A program made the position numbers and the translations under genes. Positions 14,222 through 21,680 of a DNA stretch of 24,025 nucleotides are shown one piece after another; position 1 is the first letter of the stretch; every line of letters starts with the position of its first letter. A model generated the notes under the pieces. It was not told where the DNA came from, did no database searches, and worked only from the letters and a program-made list of their open reading frames with translations. Source of the stretch: Candidatus Bathyarchaeota archaeon (GTDB lineage: Archaea > Thermoproteota > Bathyarchaeia > Bathyarchaeales > Bathyarchaeaceae); assembly GCA_030669695.1 (NCBI GenBank), contig DAOVDC010000001.1:1-24025 (forward strand). Direction: 5' to 3'.

Positions 14222-14770
14222 TCAACTAGGAATGACATATCTATAAGAAACGTATTTTCCTGCTGTCTGGCTTTTTCTGGTGATTTTGAGGATGTCTCCA
14301 CTCTTGGCGCCGATTGCAATTACAGCGGGGTCTGAGGTTAGGATGTGAGGCAGCTGATACGGTTTCACTCGGTATTTCTCCAATAGCCCCTTTGCCTCTT
14401 CAGGTGGAAGGATTTCATGTTTCGGCACCAACTTGTGCTTAAATAAGTTGAAGGATGGAAACATCTTTGGTATTAGTTCTATCCCGTATTTCTTTGAATT
14501 TCTTTTTGCAGCATGAGTGTATCGGCAGTTGGCTACTATGAGTCCCTTCTCAACTTCGGATGCTTCTAAGGCTTTTTCCAGTTTTCTAACGTAGGCCACT
14601 CCTACCACTTTTTTGTTTGTTATGCACCAAATGAGTACATGCTTTCTCTCTTTGGGAATCCTAGCCAAAAGGCTGATAATACCATCTTCCTCCTCACGTT
14701 TTTTCAGCTTGTAGCCTCTGAGTTTCACAAGGTTCAGAGCCTTCGTTTCCTCTATTGTTTTAGGTTTCAA
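14222..14770 (-). CDS. rpoH: RNA polymerase subunit H (Rpo5/Rpb5) with an N-terminal jaw-like domain
   Basis: Residues about 112-180 are the Rpb5/RpoH C-terminal domain: HKLVPKHEILPPEEAKGLL, YQLPHILTSDPAV, GAKSGDILKITRKS, TAGKYVSYRYVI. This part assembles into RNA polymerase near the downstream DNA. Archaeal RpoH is usually just this domain, about 80 residues. Here an extra ~110 residues precede it, with KKVVGVAYVRKLEKAL and EKGLIVANCRYTHAAKR, then YGIELI. That pattern resembles Mrr-type folds and also the eukaryotic Rpb5 jaw (VGIKTIK..., AIIVVQQGMTPSAKQ). No catalytic E-x-K is visible. The start is TTG at 14770 with GGGTGAT 8 bases upstream. It is not next to rpoB/rpoA, which is the usual archaeal neighbour. 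Confidence 0.9.
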   Translation of the reverse strand: MKPKTIEETKALNLVKLRGYKLKKREEEDGIISLLARIPKERKHVLIWCITNKKVVGVAYVRKLEKALEASEVEKGLIVANCRYTHAAKRNSKKYGIELIPKMFPSFNLFKHKLVPKHEILPPEEAKGLLEKYRVKPYQLPHILTSDPAVIAIGAKSGDILKITRKSQTAGKYVSYRYVIPS

Positions 14771-15270
14771 AACGTAACATCACCCTGAGATTCTTATCAT
14801 TTCAAATTTTTTGAAGGAGACCCTCACACTTCGTCCAGACAGAGTTCTGAGTCCCTAATCATACGAGACAGCCGTAGGACACAAAGGGCACCTGTACGCT
14901 CCAGCTGTCATCTTCTTCGTCTCCTTCGATACCTCCGTTGGCTGGGTTTATATTGACCGCCTTGAGTCCCTCCTCGGCGGGCGTTTCTTTCCAAGATGAT
15001 GCGGTTGTTATATTTCCTCTTGTTCTTAATCCTTGGATTGAACCCAGGCTTTGACATGTCTTTCTTTGACCCAGTGAGTGATCTAGTTTTTCCCGCCTTC
15101 GAAAGCGATCCATGTGTCGGCCTTTTTTCACCTCACAACTTTGTCCCTTATCTGTGACGACGCAATATAAGTATTACTAATTTTCATCTAAATCGAAAAA
15201 ATTAAATCAGACGACAAACCTGTATGCATGGTTTGTTCGAACTGAATTATATTTGAGATAGTCAGCAAAC
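14771..15270. other. 500-base region without a supported gene
   Basis: A 90-codon minus frame at 14859-15131 gives a Gly/Asp/Glu-rich product without recognisable domains. Another minus frame at 14855-14911 reads TAGAYRCPLCPTAVSYD with a CPLC knuckle, which looks like the tail of a zinc-ribbon protein. Together these may be the remains of a decayed gene, perhaps a transposase, but this is weak. An AT-rich stretch at 15165-15215 could hold promoters for rpoH-side or HTH-side genes. Confidence 0.3.
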
Positions 15271-15549
15271 ATGATGGCAGAGAGGCTCCAAGTCAAGCCG
15301 TGCATGCATGAAGCTGAGTATCGTGGAAGATACAAGACTGTTGGAGATAACGAACACGGTGGGATAATACGCCTGTATATTGAGGAAGGGCTAAGCGTGG
15401 AGCATATCGCAGAACGCCTGCAAAGAAGTTCTAGAACACCTTATCAACATATTAGAAAACATAATAAAGCCGTAGAACACACTGGCGTTTGTCAGATTTG
15501 TGGGAGAGTCAAAAGTGAATTCGAAAAGAAAATCGCTGTTAGAGGGTAA
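15271..15549 (+). CDS. Small HTH protein with CxxC motif
   Basis: The 92-residue product has a probable helix-turn-helix, GIIRLYIEEGLSVEHIAERL followed by SSRTPYQHIRKH (about 31-64), of the kind found in resolvases, transposase helpers and sigma-like regulators. After it come HTGVCQICGRVKSEF with one CxxC pair, perhaps half of a zinc site, and a short basic end. Two ATG codons start it and no clear ribosome site precedes them. A TGCATGCA palindrome lies inside the coding sequence at 15301-15308. It could regulate neighbouring genes or be a domesticated mobile-element protein. There is no clear operon partner; glmM starts 136 bases later. Confidence 0.55.
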   Translation: MMAERLQVKPCMHEAEYRGRYKTVGDNEHGGIIRLYIEEGLSVEHIAERLQRSSRTPYQHIRKHNKAVEHTGVCQICGRVKSEFEKKIAVRG

Positions 15550-15684
15550 GATTTACTTTATGTATTTACAACCTTCTCCACCCATTATAGACTTGGATAG
15601 AAAAGGAAAACATCACTATTTTTCTAATACTAAATTCAACATTCAAAACTAACTTGTAACTGAACTACACTTGACTTTGAGAGT

Positions 15685-17061
15685 TTGGCGAGAATGGTGG
15701 AACAGAAGCTTTTCGGCACTTCAGGAATTCGCGGCGTCGTTAACGTGGATTTAACCCCTACGCTAGCTGTGAACGTCGGCTTGGCGTTGGCAACATACAC
15801 CAACTCTGGAAGAATTGTAGTAGGTCACGATACGCGCGTTTCCTCTCCCTTTTTGGAACACTCTCTCATTTCAGGACTCTTAGCAGGAGGGTCAACCATT
15901 CATAGGCTAGGATTAACCCCCACTCCAGTACTAGCCTTTATCACCAAGGAAACCAAGGCAGACGCAGGGGTTATGATCACCGCCTCCCATAACCCACCTG
16001 AATACAACGGAATCAAGCTTTTTAACGCGGACAGCATGGCGTACGACGAGAAACAACAAAACCAGATTGAAAGCATTGTAGCTAACAAGCGTTACAAAAG
16101 AGCCCACTGGCAAAACATTGGAACACCAACATTTCTAGACGAAACTAACCGTTACATAGAAGCCATTCGTAAAACCGTGAAACTTGAAAAGAAATGGCGA
16201 ATTGTACTTGATCCAGGTTGCGGAGCTGCCTGTCAAATTGCGCCAACTCTCTTTCGTATGCTGGGATGCAAAGTGACTACTTTAAACGCTCAGCCTGACG
16301 GTTTCTTTCCCGCCAGAAGCCCAGCGCTAGAAGCGGAGTCTCTACAACCGCTGTGTCGAATAGTAGAGCAATTGGACGCTGACCTTGGAATTGCTTATGA
16401 TGGAGATGGAGACAGGATGGTAGCTGTTGATGAAAATGGAGCGTTGGCTCCTCTTGACCAAATTTTGACGGCGTTTGCTTCTCACGTGGTGAAGATGCAT
16501 GAGGGCGGAACGGTGGTTACTACGGTGGAAGCTTCCATGTGTTTTGAAAGGATGGTGGAGTCATATGGTGGAAAAGTTGTGAGGACAAAGGTTGGTGACG
16601 TGTATGTTGCGGTTGCTATAAAACAGCATAGAGCGATTTTTGGTGGTGAGCCATGTGGCGCTTGGATTCATCCCCAACACCATTTTTGCCCAGACGGCAT
16701 TTTATCTTCTGTTCTTTTGCTTAAAACGTTAGAGGAGAAGGGTACAGCTCTATCTTCATTCGTCTCTGAAGCTCCTCAATATTCTGTGTTAAGGAAAAAC
16801 ATAGCATGCTCCAATGAGATCAAATCTATGGTTATGGAGAAGATTGAGAAACTCTTGCCATCGCTTTTTCCCAAAATCAAAGAAAAATTGACCATCGATG
16901 GGATTTGTTTAACTTTGAGAAACGGACGAATTTTGATAAGACCATCAGGCACAGAACCTTTAATTCGGTTCACTGCGGAAGCAGAATCAATAAAGAAAGC
17001 AGAAGAGATTATACAACAATGCGTGAAGCTGGCCAAGAGGATAGTTAGGGAGATGATTTAA
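15685..17061 (+). CDS. glmM: Phosphoglucosamine mutase / phosphohexomutase
   Basis: The protein of 455-458 residues shows the alpha-D-phosphohexomutase signatures: LFGTSGIRGVVN (9-20), the phosphoserine loop TASHNPPEYNGIK (S101), the metal loop YDGDGDRM (238-245), GGEPCGAW and the phosphate-binding RPSGTEPLIRF near 425. It would convert glucosamine-6-phosphate to glucosamine-1-phosphate; phosphomannomutase or phosphoglucomutase activity is also common in archaeal members. TTG 15685 and ATG 15694 are both possible; I favour ATG 15694 because GAGAG lies at a better distance. Its stop overlaps the next start (TAATG), so the next gene is translationally coupled and supports a GlmM role. Confidence 0.9.
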   Translation: MARMVEQKLFGTSGIRGVVNVDLTPTLAVNVGLALATYTNSGRIVVGHDTRVSSPFLEHSLISGLLAGGSTIHRLGLTPTPVLAFITKETKADAGVMITASHNPPEYNGIKLFNADSMAYDEKQQNQIESIVANKRYKRAHWQNIGTPTFLDETNRYIEAIRKTVKLEKKWRIVLDPGCGAACQIAPTLFRMLGCKVTTLNAQPDGFFPARSPALEAESLQPLCRIVEQLDADLGIAYDGDGDRMVAVDENGALAPLDQILTAFASHVVKMHEGGTVVTTVEASMCFERMVESYGGKVVRTKVGDVYVAVAIKQHRAIFGGEPCGAWIHPQHHFCPDGILSSVLLLKTLEEKGTALSSFVSEAPQYSVLRKNIACSNEIKSMVMEKIEKLLPSLFPKIKEKLTIDGICLTLRNGRILIRPSGTEPLIRFTAEAESIKKAEEIIQQCVKLAKRIVREMI

Positions 17062-18332
17062 TGAAAGCAGTTGTTTTAGCTGCAGGTGAGGGAATCCGAC
17101 TCCGCCCACTCACTTCTACTCGACCCAAACATCTTATCCCCGTCGGCGGGAAACCTCTTCTAGAACACCTCCTTTCTTCAATAAAAGCTGCTGGCGTGGA
17201 CGAAGCATTAATCGTCGTCTACTACATGGCTGATCGAATTCAGCAATTCTTTGGTGACGGCTCAAAATTTGGAATGAAGCTTGAATACGCGCTGCAAGCT
17301 GGAGTACGAGGTACTGCAGATGCAACTGGTCTCGCAAAGGATTACGTAAAAGAGGATTTCTTGCTAGTTTACGGCGATCTCTTCACCACAACTGACGTTA
17401 TTAAACAAGTTGTTCGTTCTCATGAGAAAGAGAAGCCTGCTGCAACCATGGCGGTGGCTCCTGTTAAGCATCCTGAACAATATGGCATAGTAAAACTTGA
17501 CGAATCCCATGTGATCGACATCGTTGAAAAAGCTAGCCCAGCAAAGGCGCCAACTAATTTAGCAAACGCCGGCATTTATGTCCTCTCAACAGAAATCTTT
17601 GAAAAGATAGGAAAAACACGTCCATCCTCACGTGACGAACGAGAGATAACCGACTCGCTTCGCCTTCTTATGCAAGAGAAACAGTCGGTGCTTGCCGTTC
17701 AGGTTTCTAGTGAAGAATGGCTCGACATTGGAAGACCCTGGGATTTACTTGAGGCAAATAGACGAGTCCTCAGCCGAATGGAGCCCACAAATAACGGCAA
17801 AATCGAAGATGGAGCACATCTTATCGGTCTTGTGAGCGTGGCTGAGAGAGCACGAGTTCGTTCAGGAGCCTACATTCAGGGACCCGTTTTCATCGGTGAA
17901 GATAGCGACATCGGGCCGAACTGTTTCATCCGTCCGTACACAAGTGTCGGCAAAAATGTTAAGATAGGGAATGCCTGCGAGATGAAAAACAGCGTAATTA
18001 TGGATGAAACGCGGATTAGGCATCTCTCCTATGTTGGTGACAGCGTTATTGGCAGGGATTGTAACCTAGGGGCCGGTTCCATCGTCGCAAATTATCGCCT
18101 GGATGGCAAGACGATAAAGATGACAGTGAAAGATGAAATTGTTGACAGTGAAAGGACAAAGTTAGGAGTTTTCTTAGGAGACGGTGTTAAAACAGGAATC
18201 AACACCTTGTTTATGCCCGGGATAAAAGTTGGTCAAGACAGCTGGATTGGACCAAATCTTGTTGTATATCATGATGTTCCATCTAATGCTTTTCTTCTTT
18301 TGAAACAGAAGGTTGAAGATCATGAGCGATGA
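17061..18332 (+). CDS. glmU: Bifunctional sugar-1-phosphate nucleotidyltransferase/acetyltransferase (GlmU-like)
   Basis: The N-terminal nucleotidyltransferase domain has VVLAAGEGIRLRPLTSTRPK with the catalytic loop, LIPVGGKPLLEH, and YGDLF as the metal site. The C-terminal part (from about 255) is a left-handed beta helix of hexapeptide repeats containing HLSYVGDSVIG, NLGAGSIVANYR and GDGVKTGINTLFMPG. This order matches the archaeal ST0452-type enzymes that make UDP-GlcNAc by acetylating glucosamine-1-phosphate and adding UMP. 423 residues is the family length. It overlaps glmM by one base (TAATG). The UDP-GlcNAc made may feed N-glycosylation or the glycosyltransferases of the left part. Fine specificity (Glc-1-P, GalN-1-P) is not readable. 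Confidence 0.9.
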   Translation: MKAVVLAAGEGIRLRPLTSTRPKHLIPVGGKPLLEHLLSSIKAAGVDEALIVVYYMADRIQQFFGDGSKFGMKLEYALQAGVRGTADATGLAKDYVKEDFLLVYGDLFTTTDVIKQVVRSHEKEKPAATMAVAPVKHPEQYGIVKLDESHVIDIVEKASPAKAPTNLANAGIYVLSTEIFEKIGKTRPSSRDEREITDSLRLLMQEKQSVLAVQVSSEEWLDIGRPWDLLEANRRVLSRMEPTNNGKIEDGAHLIGLVSVAERARVRSGAYIQGPVFIGEDSDIGPNCFIRPYTSVGKNVKIGNACEMKNSVIMDETRIRHLSYVGDSVIGRDCNLGAGSIVANYRLDGKTIKMTVKDEIVDSERTKLGVFLGDGVKTGINTLFMPGIKVGQDSWIGPNLVVYHDVPSNAFLLLKQKVEDHER

Positions 18333-18498
18333 TAGGCTGTCTGTTGTAAACCCCTCGTAGAACTGGTCTCAGCGACTGGTTAGCATGCATGTATGATTTC
18401 AGCTCTAAGAAACTGAAAGAGATCTATGATGGAGCTGGCCTGAAAGTTCTGGCCTAAAACCTCTTTAAGTTCCAATAGGTATAGGAGAATGAACAGAC

Positions 18499-18702
18499 AT
18501 GGCAAAATGCCCTGTATGTGGAAAAGACTTAGACCAGGATGACATAGTAGTTCCTATCTTTGACAATACTGGTAGGAAATTAATCGATTGCTTTCATGTT
18601 AAAAAAAAGATTTTTAACCATTTCATAGAAGAGGCACAAAAACAAGGGTTAAACCCTAGTGATGTGCTTATGCAGCTTATTTCGGATTATATGAAATCAT
18701 GA
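18499..18702 (+). CDS. Small zinc-knuckle protein (67 aa)
   Basis: The protein starts AKCPVCGKDL, with one CxxC pair, and has a later DCFH (30-34) that could supply further metal ligands. The rest is helical: NHFIEEAQKQGLNPSDVLMQLISDYMKS, resembling a small ribbon-helix or arm-like dimer segment. AGGAG lies about 11 bases upstream of the ATG, and CTTTAAG near 18468 could be its TATA box. It is convergent with the zinc-ribbon gene at 18737. I do not recognise the family. Confidence 0.65.
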   Translation: MAKCPVCGKDLDQDDIVVPIFDNTGRKLIDCFHVKKKIFNHFIEEAQKQGLNPSDVLMQLISDYMKS

Positions 18703-18707
18703 ATAAA

Positions 18708-18745
18708 GTTCTCTAACTATCCCTCTTTTTTCGAACTTAGAGAAC
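18708..18745. terminator. Inverted repeat between convergent small genes
   Basis: GTTCTCTAA (18708-18716) pairs with TTAGAGAAC (18737-18745), a perfect 9-bp stem whose 20-base loop contains six T. The right arm overlaps the stop of the leftward gene. It likely ends both transcripts. Confidence 0.5.
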
Positions 18746-18958
18746 CCTTCTCCAAATTAGAAGTTCTTTAGAATCATGTCCACATCTATGACAGCTTAGT
18801 AAAGCAGCTCTTTTGATCATTTCACCCCTCTCAGCCAAAAAGTCTTCTACACAAACTTTGCCACAATTTGGACATTTCGTTTTGAACTGGAAATATCTTA
18901 TTCTATCCGATTTCCTGAAGTTGAAGTATTTGGTTCTCTCTGGGTATTTTCCTTTCAT
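18737..18958 (-). CDS. Small zinc-ribbon protein (73 aa)
   Basis: Two CxxC pairs (KCPNCGKVC at about 28-36 and SCHRCGHD at about 55-62) spaced 24 residues apart fit a zinc ribbon. The N-terminus is basic and aromatic (KYPERTKYFNFRKSDRIRYFQF) and could bind nucleic acid or protein. The ends are well defined, and the gene is convergent with another small Cys-containing gene. No specific family or function is recognised. Confidence 0.6.
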   Translation of the reverse strand: MKGKYPERTKYFNFRKSDRIRYFQFKTKCPNCGKVCVEDFLAERGEMIKRAALLSCHRCGHDSKELLIWRRVL

Positions 18959-19079
18959 TCTAATCGGCTCTTTTTTGGTGCCTAAGGCTGAATCTCCTTC
19001 TCAGTTCGCATATCACTCACTTGCATGCATGCAACAGAGGCTGAAAGCCATACCACTCTCCAGAAGGTTATGGACTAAA

Positions 19080-19499
19080 CTAACCCTCTTTCTCCCTTTT
19101 TTCTGTCTCATCTGGCTCTGACATCTTATTTCTGGCTTCTTTTAGTTTGTCTTCACGTGCCTTCCGGCTGGCGGTCTCTATCATTTTTCTCACTGAGATG
19201 TTATAGTTCTCTCCCCATACTTCCGCAGTAGCCTTTAGGATTTTGTCCAGTAGACTAGAAGACAAAAGCCTATTGAATTCTTCATCACTTATGGATCCTG
19301 TCATAAACTTTTGAATAGAGGGCCTGAACTCCTTTGGAATATCTACTATCCTAGAATATTTTGGATTGTCCGCATTGATGATTTCCACTTTACTCCCATC
19401 GAAACTGGATGAAAGATGTGGTTTGAAAGCATTAAGTATTATTTCATGGTTTTTTTTAGGCTTCTGTTTCTTAGTTTCCCCCTCAGACAGATCTATCAT
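19080..19499 (-). CDS. Charged hypothetical protein (139 aa)
   Basis: The product has a lysine-rich start (ETKKQKPKKNHE), a central part with KYSRIVDIPKEFRPSIQKFM and SDEEFNRLLSSSLLDKIL, and a highly charged helical tail of K/E repeats (about 107-139). The length, codon use and lack of alternative frames support a real gene. No conserved domain is recognised. It reads away from the broken polyketide-synthase-like gene, with about 320 bases between the two starts. Confidence 0.55.
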   Translation of the reverse strand: MIDLSEGETKKQKPKKNHEIILNAFKPHLSSSFDGSKVEIINADNPKYSRIVDIPKEFRPSIQKFMTGSISDEEFNRLLSSSLLDKILKATAEVWGENYNISVRKMIETASRKAREDKLKEARNKMSEPDETEKREKEG

Positions 19500-19822
19500 C
19501 CCCCTTTTTTTGAGTTACTATTACATCTACTACGTGCCTTCTCATATAAGATGCCCTTTTTGCATGCATCAATGAAGGGATGATCAAGGTCTCTCATGCG
19601 CATTCATTAGTGGTGAACTTGAATGGTTTTACTAGGGGTTATTTGCCTCTGAAACGTAGACTTAAATCCTCAAACTTTTGGATGCATGCAGAATTGCGGA
19701 GAAAGCATATACGTTCTAACTGTTGAATGCTTCAAGTCTGAGGATTAGGATTATTCTAGAGTTTTCTGCGCGCAAGGCTTAATACTATTGCTTTGATGAG
19801 ACATTGTTAATGAGGGGTACAT
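19500..19822. other. Divergent intergenic region with TGCATGCA sites
   Basis: This region separates the leftward 139-aa gene from the rightward polyketide-synthase-like gene. It carries TGCATGCA at 19561 and 19683. A GAGGGG ribosome site lies near 19812-19817, just before the downstream ATG, and AT-rich stretches around 19780-19800 may be the promoter. No gene is seen. Confidence 0.45.
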
Positions 19823-20936
19823 ATGCACTTGTTGCAGATGTCTACAGCCGTTCCAAGCCATAGATATCTCATTGAAGAGATGATAGAACTTTTCCCTCAT
19901 GAACTTCCAGACGAGGTCAAGCAAAACGTTCTCAACCTAGGCGTCTCCTCAAGACATTTTGCATGTCCCATAGACTTTTCCTTCAAGTCCAAGTTTTCAT
20001 CGAATGACGAAGATCCAGTTGTAGACACCAATGCAGCAGCTTGCAGGCTAGCTCTAGAAAGCTCAGGTCTGCAATCAAAGGATTGACTATTTGATAGTTA
20101 CCTACGACAGCAGTGCATTTCTATGCCCAGCACTAAGCAATCTTTTACTCAGCAAACTAGGCTTCAAACCCGACACTAAGCACGTTAGCATCCAAGGCAT
20201 GGCGTGCTCAGCCTTTATCAAATCTCTTCAACTGGCTGAAGACCACTTGGCCAAGTTTCCCCAAAGCCACGTGATGATAAGTCTTTCAGGGGTAAACTCT
20301 TACTGGTTCTATAACCAAGTGAAAGGAATTAAAGATGTCAAGGGAATCAGAGAAATCCAGACGTTAAAGAACAATAATCTAAAGTCACAAGAACTAAGAA
20401 AGTGGACTGCCATCATCGAGTTCTTCCTTTTCGGAGACGGCTCAGCATGCCTCATCGTAACTAACCAAGGAAATGGCCCGCAATTCTCAAACATGGTTAG
20501 CATCACAAACTTAAGGCAATCAGACTATTTGACGGGCTACGCTAGGCTCACTTGTTCGAATGGACCCTTCAAGTTTGGGTTCCACTCCTATCTAGACAAG
20601 AACATACCCAAACTAGGAGTGAAGTACACCTCGGCGGTTCTGGAAAAGCTGCTTCATGGAAAAGACCCAGAATTCAAGGCTGGAGCAAAAAAGTGGATAG
20701 TGCACACAGGTAGTAAACGAATACTCAACCACATTGCCCAATCCCACTCACTAGCTTACGAAACGATTAGAGAATCTTACGAGATTCTAACGGATTACGG
20801 AAACTTAGCCGGGGCAAGCTTACCATTCATACTAGAAAGGATAATGCATGAGGGAAAGCTAGGCACCAACGACTACGCCATCATGCTAGGCTATGGATGG
20901 GGTTTCACCGCAAACGGTGGCCTCATAATTTTTTGA
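19823..20936 (+). pseudogene. Type III polyketide synthase-like (thiolase fold) gene split by one frameshift
   Basis: The first frame (19823-20086) begins HLLQMSTAVPSHRYLIEEM and ends in TGA just after ALESSGLQSKD. The next frame carries on IDYLIVTYDSSAFLCPALS to the stop at 20936. Joined, they make about 370 residues with the thiolase-fold catalytic triad: Cys in QGMACSAFIKSL, His in WIVHTGSKRIL and Asn in YGNLAGASLPFIL, plus FGDGSACLIV. That Cys-His-Asn set and context resemble chalcone-synthase-type PKS III more than FabH, though KAS III is possible. The break is at about 20079-20090; two bases (e.g. AT) restore KDIDYLIV. Otherwise the gene is undamaged. GAGGGG lies 5 bases before the ATG. 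Confidence 0.75.
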
Positions 20937-21160
20937 TAGGTTTTGGCTTGAGGTTCGCATGCTAATGAAAGATAAGGCGATTGAATTGCATATTTAAGAG
21001 CGTTAACGTAATCTTACTTCAAAGAGCAAGTACTTTCTATCACTTGGTTTTTATAGTATCGTTTTAAGCGATAATTTTTTATCACTTTGAGTGATAGATT
21101 GTCCGTAAAGAACATTTTCGCCCCTATAGCTTCTCGGGTAATTCGGTGTTTTCTCGTTGA
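20937..21160. repeat. Intergenic region with TATCACT inverted repeats
   Basis: TATCACT-TTG-AGTGATA forms a palindrome at 21080-21096. CTATCACTT occurs again near 21037, and TATCG-N7-CGATA lies between them (about 21056-21073). The clustering suggests operator sites or the end of a lost element. No convincing gene is present; frames on both strands here have no recognisable domains. Confidence 0.45.
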
Positions 21161-21352
21161 ACCTTTCATCATTACATTCCAGAACAGATAATTTTGAAAG
21201 TTGGAATCACGCCGACTATGAAAGTTCATGTGAAACGAGTAATTGGACATATCAAATGCATAGTAAAAGAAGAAATCTTACCACCAGTAAGAGTTGCGAA
21301 ACGGAAATGCACAGGAGGATACGGACACAAACAGGTATGTAAACAATTTTGA
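21161..21352 (+). pseudogene. Remnant of a Cas4-like (RecB-type) nuclease C-terminus
   Basis: The 63-codon open stretch after a stop codon reads HHYIPEQIILKVGITPTMK, VKRVIGHIKCIVKEEILPP, VRVAKRKCTGGYGHKQVC. A run of helix, then PP, then C-x-x-C-x(n)-C is how Cas4 and related exonucleases end, where the cysteines bind an Fe-S cluster. Here the second cysteine of the first pair is Gly. The upstream catalytic part is missing or too decayed to see and no CRISPR array or other cas gene is near. The call rests on pattern memory. Confidence 0.35.
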
Positions 21353-21446
21353 GCGTCAATGCTGATTCCTAATCGTTAGGAGTGGCGATTATCGTGCGAA
21401 GGTTTATTAGCCAGATTAATCACCGTTATTCTGGTGAATCTGGTAA

Positions 21447-21680
21447 ATGTATAAAAGTCGAGTAGGTTCGAAAGGTGAACTTTTCCCTCCAAAGAAACTT
21501 CGGAAGAAACTGGGTTTGGAGCCTCGCAGAAGGGTGGTTTATAGAATTGAAAAGGGCAGACTCATTGTGGAACCCATTCCGAGTCTTGAAGAAGTTTTGA
21601 GTGAACCACCTGCGGTTAAAGTTTCTATCGAAGAGTTCCATGATTTTAGAAGGGAGCTTTCTAGGAGGGCTGAAGCTTAA
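21447..21680 (+). CDS. vapB: AbrB/VapB-type antitoxin
   Basis: The 77-residue protein carries a swapped-hairpin AbrB-like N-terminus: KSRVGSKGELFPPKKLRKKLGLEPRRRVVYRIEKGRLIVEPI (positions 3-44). That is the DNA-binding part that represses its own operon. The C-terminal segment (SIEEFHDFRRELSRRAEA) should wrap the PIN toxin. GGTGA lies 10 bases before the ATG. Its stop TAA overlaps the likely start region of the following PIN gene, so the pair forms a vapBC module. Confidence 0.82.
   Translation: MYKSRVGSKGELFPPKKLRKKLGLEPRRRVVYRIEKGRLIVEPIPSLEEVLSEPPAVKVSIEEFHDFRRELSRRAEA

Larger units (their letters stand above)
12669..19690. repeat. Dispersed TGCATGCA palindromes (six copies)
   Basis: The 8-bp palindrome occurs at 12669, 15301, 19022, 19026 (overlapping), 19561 and 19683; a one-base shifted GCATGCAT lies at 18383. 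Random expectation for 24 kb is below one. All but the copy at 15301 lie outside confident genes. The entry spans the range; the sites themselves are 8 bases each. Confidence 0.6.

Noticed and set aside
14859..15131. 90-codon minus frame upstream of rpoH
   Set aside because: No recognisable domain, odd composition, and a competing frame with a CPLC knuckle over part of it; listed only within the intergenic entry.
20076..20100. Programmed +1 frameshift in the polyketide-synthase-like gene
   Set aside because: The site GAT TGA C lacks the slippery codon and upstream Shine-Dalgarno seen in known +1 sites, and the shifted tRNA would mispair. A deletion or sequencing error is simpler.
21014..21250. 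Minus-strand 78-codon frame and plus-strand frame at 21157-21342
   Set aside because: Neither reads as a known domain; the third frame, with the Cas4-like ending, is the more protein-like one in the overlap.
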